Source of the DNA: an uncultured Clostridia bacterium
GTDB lineage: Bacteria > Bacillota > Clostridia > Christensenellales > UBA1242
DNA length: 35,084 nucleotides
Reading direction: 5' to 3'
NCBI GenBank assembly: GCA_937925475.1
Contig: CALEWH010000004.1
Location: 1-35,084, forward strand
The notes beneath the pieces were generated by a model that worked only from the letters and a program-made list of their open reading frames with translations, had not been told where the DNA came from and did not search any database. The translations under genes were made by a program, and so were the position numbers. Positions 1 to 7,736 of the stretch are shown one piece after another (positions within the stretch are counted from its first letter, which is position 1; each line of letters begins with the position of its first letter).

Positions 1-122
1 ACTATATCAAAGAAAAAGGATACACTATTGCCGACAAACCAAGAGAAGTTTATGTAAATGGGTGTTGGGATTGTGATAGTGAAGAAGACTATTTAACAAG
101 AATTCAAATACCTATTAAATAA
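1..122 (+). CDS. C-terminal fragment of a GyrI-like / effector-binding-domain protein
   Basis: Only the last 39 codons lie in the window; the open frame begins at base 3 and stops with TAA at 120-122. The visible end contains a GCWDCDSEEDYLTRIQIPIK tail. An acidic stretch followed by a final strand ending in I-P-(I/L)-K is typical of GyrI-like small-molecule-binding domains, found alone or at the C terminus of AraC- and MerR-type regulators. By family knowledge such domains bind hydrophobic ligands or drugs. Whether a DNA-binding domain precedes it cannot be seen. Two hairpins follow, the second a good terminator, so the transcript probably ends here. Confidence 0.5.
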   Translation, partial: YIKEKGYTIADKPREVYVNGCWDCDSEEDYLTRIQIPIK

Positions 123-155
123 TTAAAACCGAGAAAGTAAACCTCAATTTTTGTT

Positions 156-195
156 AATTTGGCGTGAGTACACAATCGCTCGTACTGCGCCAATT
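156..195 (+). other. Large imperfect hairpin preceding the terminator
   Basis: TTGGCG (159-164) plus AGTAC (167-171) pair with GTACT (182-186) plus CGCCAA (188-193), giving 11 bp with a small internal loop and a 10-nt apical loop. The stem extends past a bulged T. There is no T tract directly after it, so it is not a terminator by itself. It may be a 3' RNA-stabilising structure or a remnant repeat. Confidence 0.45.
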
Positions 196-200
196 AAAAG

Positions 201-233
201 GGCTATGTGTTTACATAGTCTTTTTTATTTTCT
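201..233 (+). terminator. Rho-independent terminator after the first gene
   Basis: CTATGT (203-208), loop GTTT, then ACATAG (213-218), followed by a T-rich run. Confidence 0.75.
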
Positions 234-324
234 GTTTTATTTCCTGTTTGTTTTTGCATTTATTTATGTTATCATAAATTGAGAAAACGAACTGTTACCA
301 ACACTTTAAAAGTGAGATAAAGAT

Positions 325-693
325 ATGCCAAGATTTAAACAAATAGACACATCTACAAACAAAGATGTTTTTGAAAGCACATTTACTAGTTTTATAATAG
401 TAGGAATTGTGGGCTGTTTTTTGGGATGGTTGTTTGGTATAACTGGTGCTTTCACTTCTTATTCAAACAAGGAAAAAGAAAAACTAAAACTATCAGGTGG
501 TAGACTTGGTGTGGGAGTTTCGATAGGATTTTTTTGGGGAATCGCTATTGGTCTTGGTTTACTTATCAATGGCATAAGACAAAACAATATGGCTTTGTGG
601 CTTCCATCAGTTTTTATATTTCCACTATCTATTATTTTGGGAATATATTGCGTAAAAAAATACAAAAGCATTTTAAAGACTATCGCTAATTAA
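325..693 (+). CDS. Small multi-pass membrane protein, unknown function
   Basis: A 122-aa protein with no recognised family. Three hydrophobic segments are visible: about residues 22-44, 62-84 and 92-110. A lysine-rich loop (KEKEKLK) follows the first, and the C terminus is basic. Glycine-rich stretches in the first two segments suggest close helix packing. The ATG at 325 has only a weak upstream purine-rich site (GTGAGAT). It stands alone between the terminator at about 201-233 and a weak hairpin at about 709-732. No function is assigned. Confidence 0.65.
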   Translation: MPRFKQIDTSTNKDVFESTFTSFIIVGIVGCFLGWLFGITGAFTSYSNKEKEKLKLSGGRLGVGVSIGFFWGIAIGLGLLINGIRQNNMALWLPSVFIFPLSIILGIYCVKKYKSILKTIAN

Positions 694-707
694 CAAGTTG
701 TAGTATA

Positions 708-734
708 CTCAACTCACCTATTGACAAGTGGGTT
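708..734 (+). terminator. Weak terminator-like hairpin
   Basis: AACTCAC pairs with GTGGGTT (one G-U pair) around a 10-nt loop, followed by only a short T run. It lies 15 bp after the membrane-protein stop codon. The rest of 735-918 shows no clear promoter. Confidence 0.35.
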
Positions 735-918
735 TTGGTGTGATAAGATATATATACAATCTCGTATGTCCATTCCAGATTGTATTGAAGTGGGAATATT
801 TGAAAAAATCTTCTTATGAATGGCAATAACACATACAATATTTCTTTGCTGTGTTTTATTGTTGGGAATAAGGAGGTTTTATTTTTTACAGCAAATACAA
901 TCAAAAAGGAGAAAAAAT

Positions 919-1491
919 ATGAAAGTACTTATCGGAACAAAAAATCCGGGAAAAATAAAAGGAGCAAGGACAGCGCTTGAAAACTTTTACAAAGATGTCG
1001 AGATAGAAGGCGTGAGCGCACCATCGGGAGTAAACGAACAACCCGTAAACAACGAAACATACATAGGCGCGGTCAATCGTGTCAAAAACACAATTCAATA
1101 TGCAAAAAACAACAACATTAAAGCCGATTTATACATGGCGATTGAGTCGGGGCTTGTAAAAAACTTTGAACACTGGTACATAACAAATATAGCGGTTATT
1201 GCCGACAACGAAGGGCATTTTAGCACAGGACTAAGTGCAAGTTTTCCAGTGCCAGACAAGTATGTCGACGACATAAAACAAAACACATTAGGCACTGTTA
1301 TGGACAAGTTATTTAATGAGACCGACCTAAGAAGCAGTACAGGTGGAATAGGCATATTGACCCACGAGCACATCACCCGCATCGACCTAAACCAACAAGC
1401 CTTTACAATGGCGTTGACTCAATTTGTAAACGGCAAAGTGTGGGCAAATGACAAACCTGCAAAATCGAAAAATGACTATATCAGTAAATAA
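919..1491 (+). CDS. yjjX: Inosine/xanthosine triphosphatase, YjjX/DUF84 family
   Basis: A 190-aa protein of the YjjX (DUF84) family, which hydrolyses non-canonical purine nucleoside triphosphates such as ITP and XTP in the cytosol and keeps them out of nucleic acids. The N terminus MKVLIGTKNPGKIKGA is the characteristic nucleotide-binding start (GT-x-NP-x-K), and a central AIESGL motif carries the family's acidic residue. GGIGILTHEHITR near the C terminus is also typical. The start at 919 follows AAAAAGGAGAA at good spacing. An in-frame ATG at 820 would add 33 hydrophobic residues not expected in this family and was rejected. Length is slightly above the usual 170-180 aa. Confidence 0.85.
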   Translation: MKVLIGTKNPGKIKGARTALENFYKDVEIEGVSAPSGVNEQPVNNETYIGAVNRVKNTIQYAKNNNIKADLYMAIESGLVKNFEHWYITNIAVIADNEGHFSTGLSASFPVPDKYVDDIKQNTLGTVMDKLFNETDLRSSTGGIGILTHEHITRIDLNQQAFTMALTQFVNGKVWANDKPAKSKNDYISK

Positions 1492-1493
1492 GA

Positions 1494-1517
1494 TCAGACA
1501 TAATGTCTGATTTTTTT
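1494..1517 (+). terminator. Rho-independent terminator after yjjX
   Basis: TCAGACA (1494-1500), loop TAA, TGTCTGA (1504-1510), then seven T. Confidence 0.85.
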
Positions 1518-1556
1518 ATCAAAACCCACCAAACTCAACTCAGTGCCACAATACAT

Positions 1557-1586
1557 TTGACCATCGGTCACAAAAACAAGTATAAT
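1557..1586 (+). promoter_or_regulatory. Promoter of the alkaline phosphatase gene with overlapping inverted repeat
   Basis: TTGACC (1557-1562), an 18-bp spacer and TATAAT (1581-1586) form a near-consensus sigma-A promoter. The -35 box lies inside a perfect inverted repeat, TGACC-ATC-GGTCA (1558-1570), which could be a regulator operator. Confidence 0.65.
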
Positions 1587-1603
1587 AGGCCAAGGAGAAA
1601 AAT

Positions 1604-2725
1604 ATGACAAAACGCAAAAAGATAATACTTGCAATAAGTATGGTAGTAGTGTTGTTGGGACTAAGTGTGCTAGGTTGGTATCTAAGCATTATCATAAGTC
1701 GCAAAAAGCACGACTATGATTTTAATGACCTAAACAAAACAGTGAGCAAAGTGGTTTTGTTTATTGGTGACGGAATGGGCGAAAACCATGTCAAACTCAC
1801 CAGCACATATTATGACAAGCCTATGTACATGACATCGCTTGGCATCTCGGGACACATCACAACATATTCCAACGCAATCGCCTTTCCAACCGACAGCGCG
1901 GCAGCAGGCAGTGCGCTTGCAACCGGGCGAAAGTATGACAATGGCGAAGTAGCAAGACACAAAGGCAAAGATATTGAGAGTATAAGCGAATTGGCAAAGA
2001 AAAACGGGCTTGGTGTAGCAGTTGTCACAACCGACTCACTCACTGGCGCAACCCCAGCAAGTTTTTCGTCACATGCCAACAATCGTGGTGACAGCGACGA
2101 CATTATAAAAGGTCAACTATCCAGCAATATCGACCTATTTTTAGGTGGTGGCAAAGACGCATATTTGCCATACAAAACAAGTTTTGAAGAGCGCGGATAT
2201 ACATTTTCGACAGACTATGCAGATTTGAGTCTAACCAGCGACAAAATCATCTCGACATACTCGTCGGTCGTCTCAACTGCGGGCACAACCACTGCCCCAA
2301 CCCTTGAAATGCTAACCACATTTGCAATCGACTATATGGAACACAAATATCCAAGCGGATATTTCATAATGATAGAAGGCGCACACATAGATAAGCGTAG
2401 TCACTCAAATAAGGTTTTTGAAATGATGGAATATCTAAACTCATTTGACAGTAGCATAAAAATTGCACACGAAAAATTAAAAACTCAAAATGTCGCAATA
2501 ATGGTTACTGCCGACCACGAAACAGGCGGGCTAAAATACACATCAGACAAAAACAGCATCGCCAACAACTTATACACACGCACAGGACATTCGGACAAAA
2601 ATGTACCATATTATATATATTTAAACCCTTCTAAAAAACTTGAACAAGAAAAGATATTTCCAAGTGTAATGGACAACACCGACATCTTCAAAATATCAAA
2701 ACACCTTTTGATAGGAAAAGTATAG
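1604..2725 (+). CDS. Membrane-anchored alkaline phosphatase (PhoA superfamily)
   Basis: A 373-aa alkaline phosphatase that should release phosphate from phosphomonoesters outside the cell. An N-terminal hydrophobic segment (about residues 8-31) after basic residues acts as an uncleaved anchor or signal. Catalytic landmarks are present in order: IGDGMG with metal ligand D56; TDSAA with the nucleophile S98; ATPAS (T150); IEGAHIDKRSH, where E258, D263 and H267 match metal ligands; ADHETGG (D304, H305); and TGHSD (H329). The protein is shorter than typical PhoA (about 430-470 aa), so a peripheral crown-like insertion is probably missing. The start follows CAAGGAGAAAAAT, and the gene has its own promoter at 1557-1586. 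No Pho-box repeats were recognised. Confidence 0.9.
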   Translation: MTKRKKIILAISMVVVLLGLSVLGWYLSIIISRKKHDYDFNDLNKTVSKVVLFIGDGMGENHVKLTSTYYDKPMYMTSLGISGHITTYSNAIAFPTDSAAAGSALATGRKYDNGEVARHKGKDIESISELAKKNGLGVAVVTTDSLTGATPASFSSHANNRGDSDDIIKGQLSSNIDLFLGGGKDAYLPYKTSFEERGYTFSTDYADLSLTSDKIISTYSSVVSTAGTTTAPTLEMLTTFAIDYMEHKYPSGYFIMIEGAHIDKRSHSNKVFEMMEYLNSFDSSIKIAHEKLKTQNVAIMVTADHETGGLKYTSDKNSIANNLYTRTGHSDKNVPYYIYLNPSKKLEQEKIFPSVMDNTDIFKISKHLLIGKV

Positions 2726-2730
2726 ATTAA

Positions 2731-2771
2731 AAGTGAAGAGTAAAAAGTGAAGAGTGAAGAGTGAAGAGTTT
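2731..2771. repeat. Degenerate (GTGAAGA)n tandem repeat
   Basis: Short units of the form A(A)GTGAAGAGT are repeated about five times just after the phosphatase stop codon, with decayed copies towards 2800. Low-complexity repeats of this kind occur in intergenic regions of many low-GC genomes. No function is inferred. Confidence 0.6.
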
Positions 2772-2825
2772 TGGTTGAAAAACAATAAGTGAAAACAAAG
2801 AGTCAAAATAAAAAATGAAAAATAA

Positions 2826-2853
2826 AAAAATAAGGGATTGTCCCTTATTTTTT
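2826..2853. terminator. Bidirectional terminator between convergent genes
   Basis: AATAAGGGA, loop TTG, TCCCTTATT, flanked by A and T runs on both sides. It serves the alkaline phosphatase (+) and the ABC exporter operon (-). Confidence 0.85.
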
Positions 2854-2867
2854 TGTTCTCCACGATA

Positions 2868-4844
2868 TTAGGTTGCACTAAATTGGCTATTGTACAAGGC
2901 GTAGTAAAAGCCTTTCTTTTCAAGAAGTTGGGCGTGTGTACCTTGCTCAATGATATTTCCTTTATTCATAACCAAAATCAAGTCCGAATTGACGATTGTG
3001 CTAAGTCTATGTGCCACGATAAAGCTGGTTCGACCATGCATCATCTCATTAAAGGCGTCTTGTATAAACATCTCAGTACGAGTATCAATATTGCTGGTTG
3101 CCTCATCTAGTATAAGCATAGGTGGCTCTGTAAGCATAATGCGCGCTATACAAAGAAGTTGTTTTTGACCTTGCGAAAGATTGTCACCGCTTTCAGTAAT
3201 CATTGTGTCATAACCTTCGGGCAAGGTTTGGATAAACTCGTGTACATGTGCGCGTTTTGCAGCCTTAATGACTTCGTCCAAAGTTGCGTCTGGCTTGCCA
3301 TATGCGATGTTGTCTCTTATGGTCGAATTAAACAACCATGTATCTTGAAGCACCATGCCATACTTGCTACGCATACTTGCGCGAGTTATTTCGTATATCG
3401 ACTTGCCACTCATCTTTATGTCGCCCGCATTTACATCATAAAAGCGCATAAGCAGATTTATCATAGTGCTCTTGCCACAACCCGTTGGTCCTACAATCGC
3501 AACTTTTTGCCCTGGGCTAACCTTTACATTTAGATTTTGAATAAGTTTTTTATTTTCGTTATACGAAAAGTCCACATTCTCGATATCGACACTGCCATCG
3601 CAAACGCTTAGCACAAGGTTGTTTTCGTCACTTGGCTCGTCTTCGATATTCATAACATTTTGGATACGGCGTGCAGATGCATACGCTGTTTGAAGGTCGG
3701 AGATGATATCGCTTATGTCGTTGAAAGGTCTAATATACTTGTTGGCGTATGACAAAAGCACCGAAATACTACCTACTGTCATAACTCCGTTAAGCGCATA
3801 TACACAGCCCATTATAGCTACAATGGCGTAAATTATGCCGTTGACAAATCTCGAACATGGTCCTGTCATTGTACTATAAAAATTGGCTTTTTCACTTTCT
3901 ACTGCAAGTTCTTCGTTTAGTTTTTCAAATTTGTTTATGCTTTCGTTTTGATAGTTGAACGCAAGCACAACTTTTTGGTTTCCGAGCATTTCTACGACAT
4001 GTCCCGAAACATCACCAAGCGACTTTGCTTGTTTTCTAAAATACTTGTCCGAGCGATAAACTATCACAGCAGTGATTAGAAGCGAGATAGGTGTAAGCCC
4101 CACCACAACTCCTGCAATGGTTACATTAACCTTAAACATATATGTCACAACAAATATGATAGAAAGTATGGCATCAAAAGCGGTCGTCATTCCTTCGCAA
4201 AAACCTGTTGTGATATTGTCGACATCGTTGATGATACGGCTTTGCAAGTCACCATGGCTTGACCCGTCGATGTATTTTACGGGCACGCGGTTAAGTTTTG
4301 CAAAGAGCGCATCTCTTATGCTCTTGTCGGTGCGATATGACAAAACATCTTCAAAGAAATTGGTCAACCACTTAAAAATAGCATAGCCGATAGCGCTAAT
4401 AACTAGCAAAATCGCATATTTTTTAAGTCCGACAAAATCCACTGCGTCTTTTCCAACTAAGCAGTCGATAGCAAGACCGGACAGTATTGGCACAAGTAGT
4501 TCGCAAATACTATTTGCAAGCGCACACAACATCGACAACACAAGATATGGCCAGTGTGGTCGTGCATATTTCAAAACCGCTTTAAACACACCCTTGTTTT
4601 TGGCTCTGTGCGAGATTTTCTCAATTCGCGGTGCAGTTTTGTCCAAAATTGGTTCGGGGTCGATAAGTTTTGCCTTTTTGTCATCTTCGGACTTAAACGA
4701 CGCCTTAGCACCCTTCAGCTCAGTACTAATTGGTTTTTGGATTATTGGAGTGGGTTGGGCTTTTTCGGGGTTGTTGAAGGTCTTTGGAAGATTTTTTATT
4801 TCTTCTCTTATCTCAGACTTCGATAATTCTTTGTTTTCGTCCAT
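2868..4844 (-). CDS. ABC exporter subunit, fused membrane and ATPase domains (canonical half)
   Basis: A 658-aa type IV ABC exporter half. A charged cytosolic extension (1-85) precedes a six-helix membrane domain (about 95-400) and the ATPase domain (about 415-658). Walker A is GPTGCGKST (452-460), the signature is LSQGQ (556-560), Walker B runs into D580 and the catalytic E581, and the switch histidine is H612. The LSQGQ signature is typical of this subunit class in heterodimeric exporters. The gene starts 9 bp after the partner's stop, with AAGGAGGGAG as ribosome binding site, so the two are co-transcribed. The substrate cannot be told; relatives export drugs, lipids or peptides. The 85-residue N-terminal extension is longer than usual. 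Confidence 0.9.
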   Translation of the reverse strand: MDENKELSKSEIREEIKNLPKTFNNPEKAQPTPIIQKPISTELKGAKASFKSEDDKKAKLIDPEPILDKTAPRIEKISHRAKNKGVFKAVLKYARPHWPYLVLSMLCALANSICELLVPILSGLAIDCLVGKDAVDFVGLKKYAILLVISAIGYAIFKWLTNFFEDVLSYRTDKSIRDALFAKLNRVPVKYIDGSSHGDLQSRIINDVDNITTGFCEGMTTAFDAILSIIFVVTYMFKVNVTIAGVVVGLTPISLLITAVIVYRSDKYFRKQAKSLGDVSGHVVEMLGNQKVVLAFNYQNESINKFEKLNEELAVESEKANFYSTMTGPCSRFVNGIIYAIVAIMGCVYALNGVMTVGSISVLLSYANKYIRPFNDISDIISDLQTAYASARRIQNVMNIEDEPSDENNLVLSVCDGSVDIENVDFSYNENKKLIQNLNVKVSPGQKVAIVGPTGCGKSTMINLLMRFYDVNAGDIKMSGKSIYEITRASMRSKYGMVLQDTWLFNSTIRDNIAYGKPDATLDEVIKAAKRAHVHEFIQTLPEGYDTMITESGDNLSQGQKQLLCIARIMLTEPPMLILDEATSNIDTRTEMFIQDAFNEMMHGRTSFIVAHRLSTIVNSDLILVMNKGNIIEQGTHAQLLEKKGFYYALYNSQFSAT

Positions 4845-4853
4845 ACTCCCTCC

Positions 4854-6584
4854 TTACTTTGTTTGAGATGTGTAAATCTCATTGTACACATCACATGTTT
4901 CCATCAATGTTTTGTGGTCACCTATTCCTACCACATTGCCTTTGTCTAGCACTATGATTTGGTCAGCATTTTTTATTGTGTTTACCCTTTGCGACACGAT
5001 AAACACAGTCATATTGTCAGTGTTTTGCTTTATGGCTTTACGCAAGTTGTAGTCAGTGGCAAAGTCAAGCGCACTCGCACTATCGTCCATAATGAGTATC
5101 TCTGGTTTTCCGACCAACGCCCGCGCTATTGTCAATCTTTGTCTTTGTCCACCAGAAAAGTTTTTGCCACCCGCTAGCACTTTGTGATTAAGACCATTTT
5201 CAAGTTCGCTCACAAAGTCTTCGGCTTGCGCGATCCTTATTGCTTGCATTATCTCTTCATCGGTCGCATCAGGTTTTTGCCAGCGCATATTCTCTCTCAA
5301 ACTTCCGCTAAACAACACCGCCTTTTGCGGAACAATGCCTATTCGACTTCTAAGGTCATGCACATCATACTCTTTTACATCGACCCCACATACAAGCACT
5401 CTGCCCTTTGTTGCGTCATAAAACCTTGGGATCAGATAACACACACTACTCTTTCCGCTTCCAGTACCACCTATGATACCTATTGTCTGCCCACGCTTGA
5501 CTTTTATCGAAAGGTCTTTAAAGGCGGGCTTTTCCGCGCCAGTATAAGTAAACGAAACTTTGTCGTATTCGACAGCATAGTCGCTCACAACACCATCAAG
5601 GTCACGCTTTATCTCGACCTTTTCAGGACTTACGATACTAGGTGTAATGTCCATAATCTCCATGATACGCTTGCCACAGTTGACTGCCTTGATAAACTCA
5701 ATAATGACATTGGCAATAGTGATAAGCGACATACTTATTTGAGATAGATAGTTGATAAATGCGATGATTTGACCAGTAGTAAGCGCCCCAACATTTACTT
5801 GAAATCCACCATACCACAAAACCACAACCACTGCAAAATTGATGATAATAGTATTAAGCGGGGTCAAAAGTGTAGACACCATCGCAACTTTAATACTCGA
5901 TTTTTTAAGTGCTTTTGTCGCACCATCAAAACGGTCGTTTTCATATTCTTGCTTGTTGAATGCACGAATTACACGACTGCCTTGCAAGTTTTCACGAGTC
6001 AAATTGCTGACTTTATCGAGATTTTTTTGAGTGCGGTCGTAAAGCGGAGCGGTCTTTTTCATAATAATGATAACAAGCCCAATCACTAATGGCGCAACCA
6101 CTACAAATATAAGCGACAACTTTAAGTCAATGGTCATAGCCATAATAATCGAACCGATAAGAAGGAAAGGCGCACGCATTACAAGACGCAAAAATCTGCC
6201 CACCGCTCCCGAAACACGCTCAACATCGTGAGTAATACGATTGTTGATGGTAGCGGTCGTAAAACCGTCAAGTTCGCCATGGGAGAATGTGTTGATTTTA
6301 GCATAAATATTTGAACGCATATCTTTGCCTATGCCACAACTAGCCCTAGCAGCGAGTTTTTGGCAAATGACCGCCGAAACTATCCCCACAACATTAAGCG
6401 CAATAACTATCGCACCATACACAAAAATATAATGTTTGTCGTGATTTGCGACCCCGACATCAATCATGCTCGCGATCAACAACGGAATAATAAGTTCGGT
6501 CACTGTTTCAAATAGTTTGGCTATTGGCGCAACGATAACTTGGGTTTTGTACTTTGCAATATATTTTTTCAGTCTCTTTAACAT
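4854..6584 (-). CDS. ABC exporter subunit, fused membrane and ATPase domains (degenerate half)
   Basis: A 576-aa ABC exporter half and partner of the downstream gene. Six membrane helices (about 1-310) precede the ATPase domain. Walker A is GGTGSGKS (372-379) and the signature is FSGGQ (476-480). The residue after Walker B is D501 instead of the catalytic glutamate, and the switch histidine is Q532. The ATP site formed by this half's Walker motifs should therefore be hydrolytically weak while its partner's is canonical, as known for TM287/288-like heterodimers. It is first in the two-gene minus-strand operon. The start has a modest AAAGAGAG ribosome binding site. Confidence 0.9.
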   Translation of the reverse strand: MLKRLKKYIAKYKTQVIVAPIAKLFETVTELIIPLLIASMIDVGVANHDKHYIFVYGAIVIALNVVGIVSAVICQKLAARASCGIGKDMRSNIYAKINTFSHGELDGFTTATINNRITHDVERVSGAVGRFLRLVMRAPFLLIGSIIMAMTIDLKLSLIFVVVAPLVIGLVIIIMKKTAPLYDRTQKNLDKVSNLTRENLQGSRVIRAFNKQEYENDRFDGATKALKKSSIKVAMVSTLLTPLNTIIINFAVVVVLWYGGFQVNVGALTTGQIIAFINYLSQISMSLITIANVIIEFIKAVNCGKRIMEIMDITPSIVSPEKVEIKRDLDGVVSDYAVEYDKVSFTYTGAEKPAFKDLSIKVKRGQTIGIIGGTGSGKSSVCYLIPRFYDATKGRVLVCGVDVKEYDVHDLRSRIGIVPQKAVLFSGSLRENMRWQKPDATDEEIMQAIRIAQAEDFVSELENGLNHKVLAGGKNFSGGQRQRLTIARALVGKPEILIMDDSASALDFATDYNLRKAIKQNTDNMTVFIVSQRVNTIKNADQIIVLDKGNVVGIGDHKTLMETCDVYNEIYTSQTK

Positions 6585-6660
6585 TTTATACTCTCTTTAT
6601 ATTTTATATAATAGTCATTTTATGGCTCAAACGCAACTTTTTTGCAAACATATAGTCAGG

Positions 6661-6684
6661 AAAAAAGGTGCTTGAAAGCACCTT
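6661..6684 (-). terminator. Terminator overlapping the stop codon of the TPR-like gene
   Basis: AAGGTGCT (6665-6672) pairs with AGCACCTT (6677-6684). Read on the minus strand it is followed by six T. The stop codon at 6683-6685 forms part of the stem base. Confidence 0.8.
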
Positions 6685-7501
6685 AGTTTGAAATAACCGC
6701 CAACAAAAACTTTTTCGACCACTCCACAACAAACAATTTGTTTGCGTTTTTGATTACATCTTCAAAAAGTGGAATAGCTTCGACTACTCTTCCAGCACGA
6801 GTGAGAGCAAGTGCCAAGTAAAACTTGACCATATTTTTATCACTCTCAAATTTACACGAAGGCAAAAGAGCACTGTATTTGTCTATCATATCTTCGGCAT
6901 TGCCCGATAGATAATCAGCAAAAACATTTGCGCTATCTAGAAGTGACGCAAAAACAGCACCTTTTTTGGTCGGAACATTTAGTCGCATAAGGCTATTTCG
7001 AAGAGCATTGAGATTGTCATTGTCGCCTTGCACAACATATATTTGCATCATTATAGTGTAGGCATTTTGTATAAGTGCAAGATTATTCGAATGTTGTAGC
7101 ACATCAAAACATTGTTTGCATGCACTATCCCAATCCCCCGACAAAAAGTCACACGACATCTTGTTTTGAGTCCTTGCATATTTATTGGCATACAAATACA
7201 ATCCCAAAAATCTCTCATAGTATTCTTGTGGGTCACATTTTTTACGCAAAATATTATTGATGTTATGTTGTCTTAACATATTGATATTGACAAAAATAAG
7301 AGTAAGCAAAATACTATAACCAAGTGTAGCCTCTAAACTTAACAAATTAGAATGTTTGTTATTTGTCAAAAACTCCCACACATCTTTTTCAAACAAAAAC
7401 AAACATATTTGTCCACCAAGATATATAGTCAGCATTATGACTGTGATTATCTTATCTATTATCGCTTTTTTATTTATTCGTTTTCCTTCTTTGTTTTCCA
7501 T
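6683..7501 (-). CDS. Membrane protein with TPR-like helical C-terminal domain
   Basis: A 272-aa protein. Two hydrophobic segments (about residues 16-37 and 57-76) anchor it, leaving a helical domain of about 190 residues, probably cytosolic. That part has helix-pair periodicity and TPR-like small residues at regular spacing, ending in a run resembling a TPR unit (LALALTRAGRVVEAIPLFED). No enzyme motif is visible, so it is probably a protein-interaction scaffold. The chosen start (7501) follows AAAGGACT at about 7 bp; an upstream in-frame ATG at 7528 lacks such a site. It has its own terminator and is separate from the ABC exporter operon. Confidence 0.7.
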   Translation of the reverse strand: MENKEGKRINKKAIIDKIITVIMLTIYLGGQICLFLFEKDVWEFLTNNKHSNLLSLEATLGYSILLTLIFVNINMLRQHNINNILRKKCDPQEYYERFLGLYLYANKYARTQNKMSCDFLSGDWDSACKQCFDVLQHSNNLALIQNAYTIMMQIYVVQGDNDNLNALRNSLMRLNVPTKKGAVFASLLDSANVFADYLSGNAEDMIDKYSALLPSCKFESDKNMVKFYLALALTRAGRVVEAIPLFEDVIKNANKLFVVEWSKKFLLAVISN

Positions 7502-7582
7502 ATAAGTCCTTTGAGTATATCTTAGCAAATTTTAGCAGTTTTGTAAAGTTATTTTATTTTAATGTTTTAAGCGACAAATATA

Positions 7583-7603
7583 ATACTTTTTGTCAAAAAG
7601 TAT
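7583..7603. other. Perfect 21-bp inverted repeat
   Basis: ATACTTTTT, centre GTC, AAAAAGTAT. It lies upstream of the minus-strand TPR-like gene, and a further TGTCAAAAAGT copy lies at 7612-7622. It could be an operator or a hairpin; there is no clear T tract. Confidence 0.45.
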
Positions 7604-7654
7604 GCTTTGAGTGTCAAAAAGTCAAAACGCATAGACAAAAAGATAAAAATCAAA

Positions 7655-7691
7655 CAAAAAAGAAGTGTAATAATTTTACACTTCTTTTTCA
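7655..7691. terminator. Terminator after the 745-aa lipoprotein gene
   Basis: AGAAGTGTAA (7661-7670) pairs with TTACACTTCT (7676-7685), with A and T runs on both sides. It ends the minus-strand operon that begins at 14349. Confidence 0.8.
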
Positions 7692-7736
7692 TTATTTTGA
7701 TTAGATTTTCAATATTCAAGCATTTCAATTTATATC

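Noticed and set aside
820..918. Upstream in-frame extension of yjjX from an ATG at 820
   Set aside because: The added residues are hydrophobic and not part of the family; the ATG at 919 has a strong ribosome binding site and gives the expected N terminus.
2731..2771. CRISPR-like array
   Set aside because: Units are about 7 bp and contiguous, with no spacers; it is a low-complexity tandem repeat.
5184..5747. 187-codon plus-strand open frame inside the ABC exporter gene
   Set aside because: It is antisense to a gene with complete ATPase motifs and has no initiation signal.
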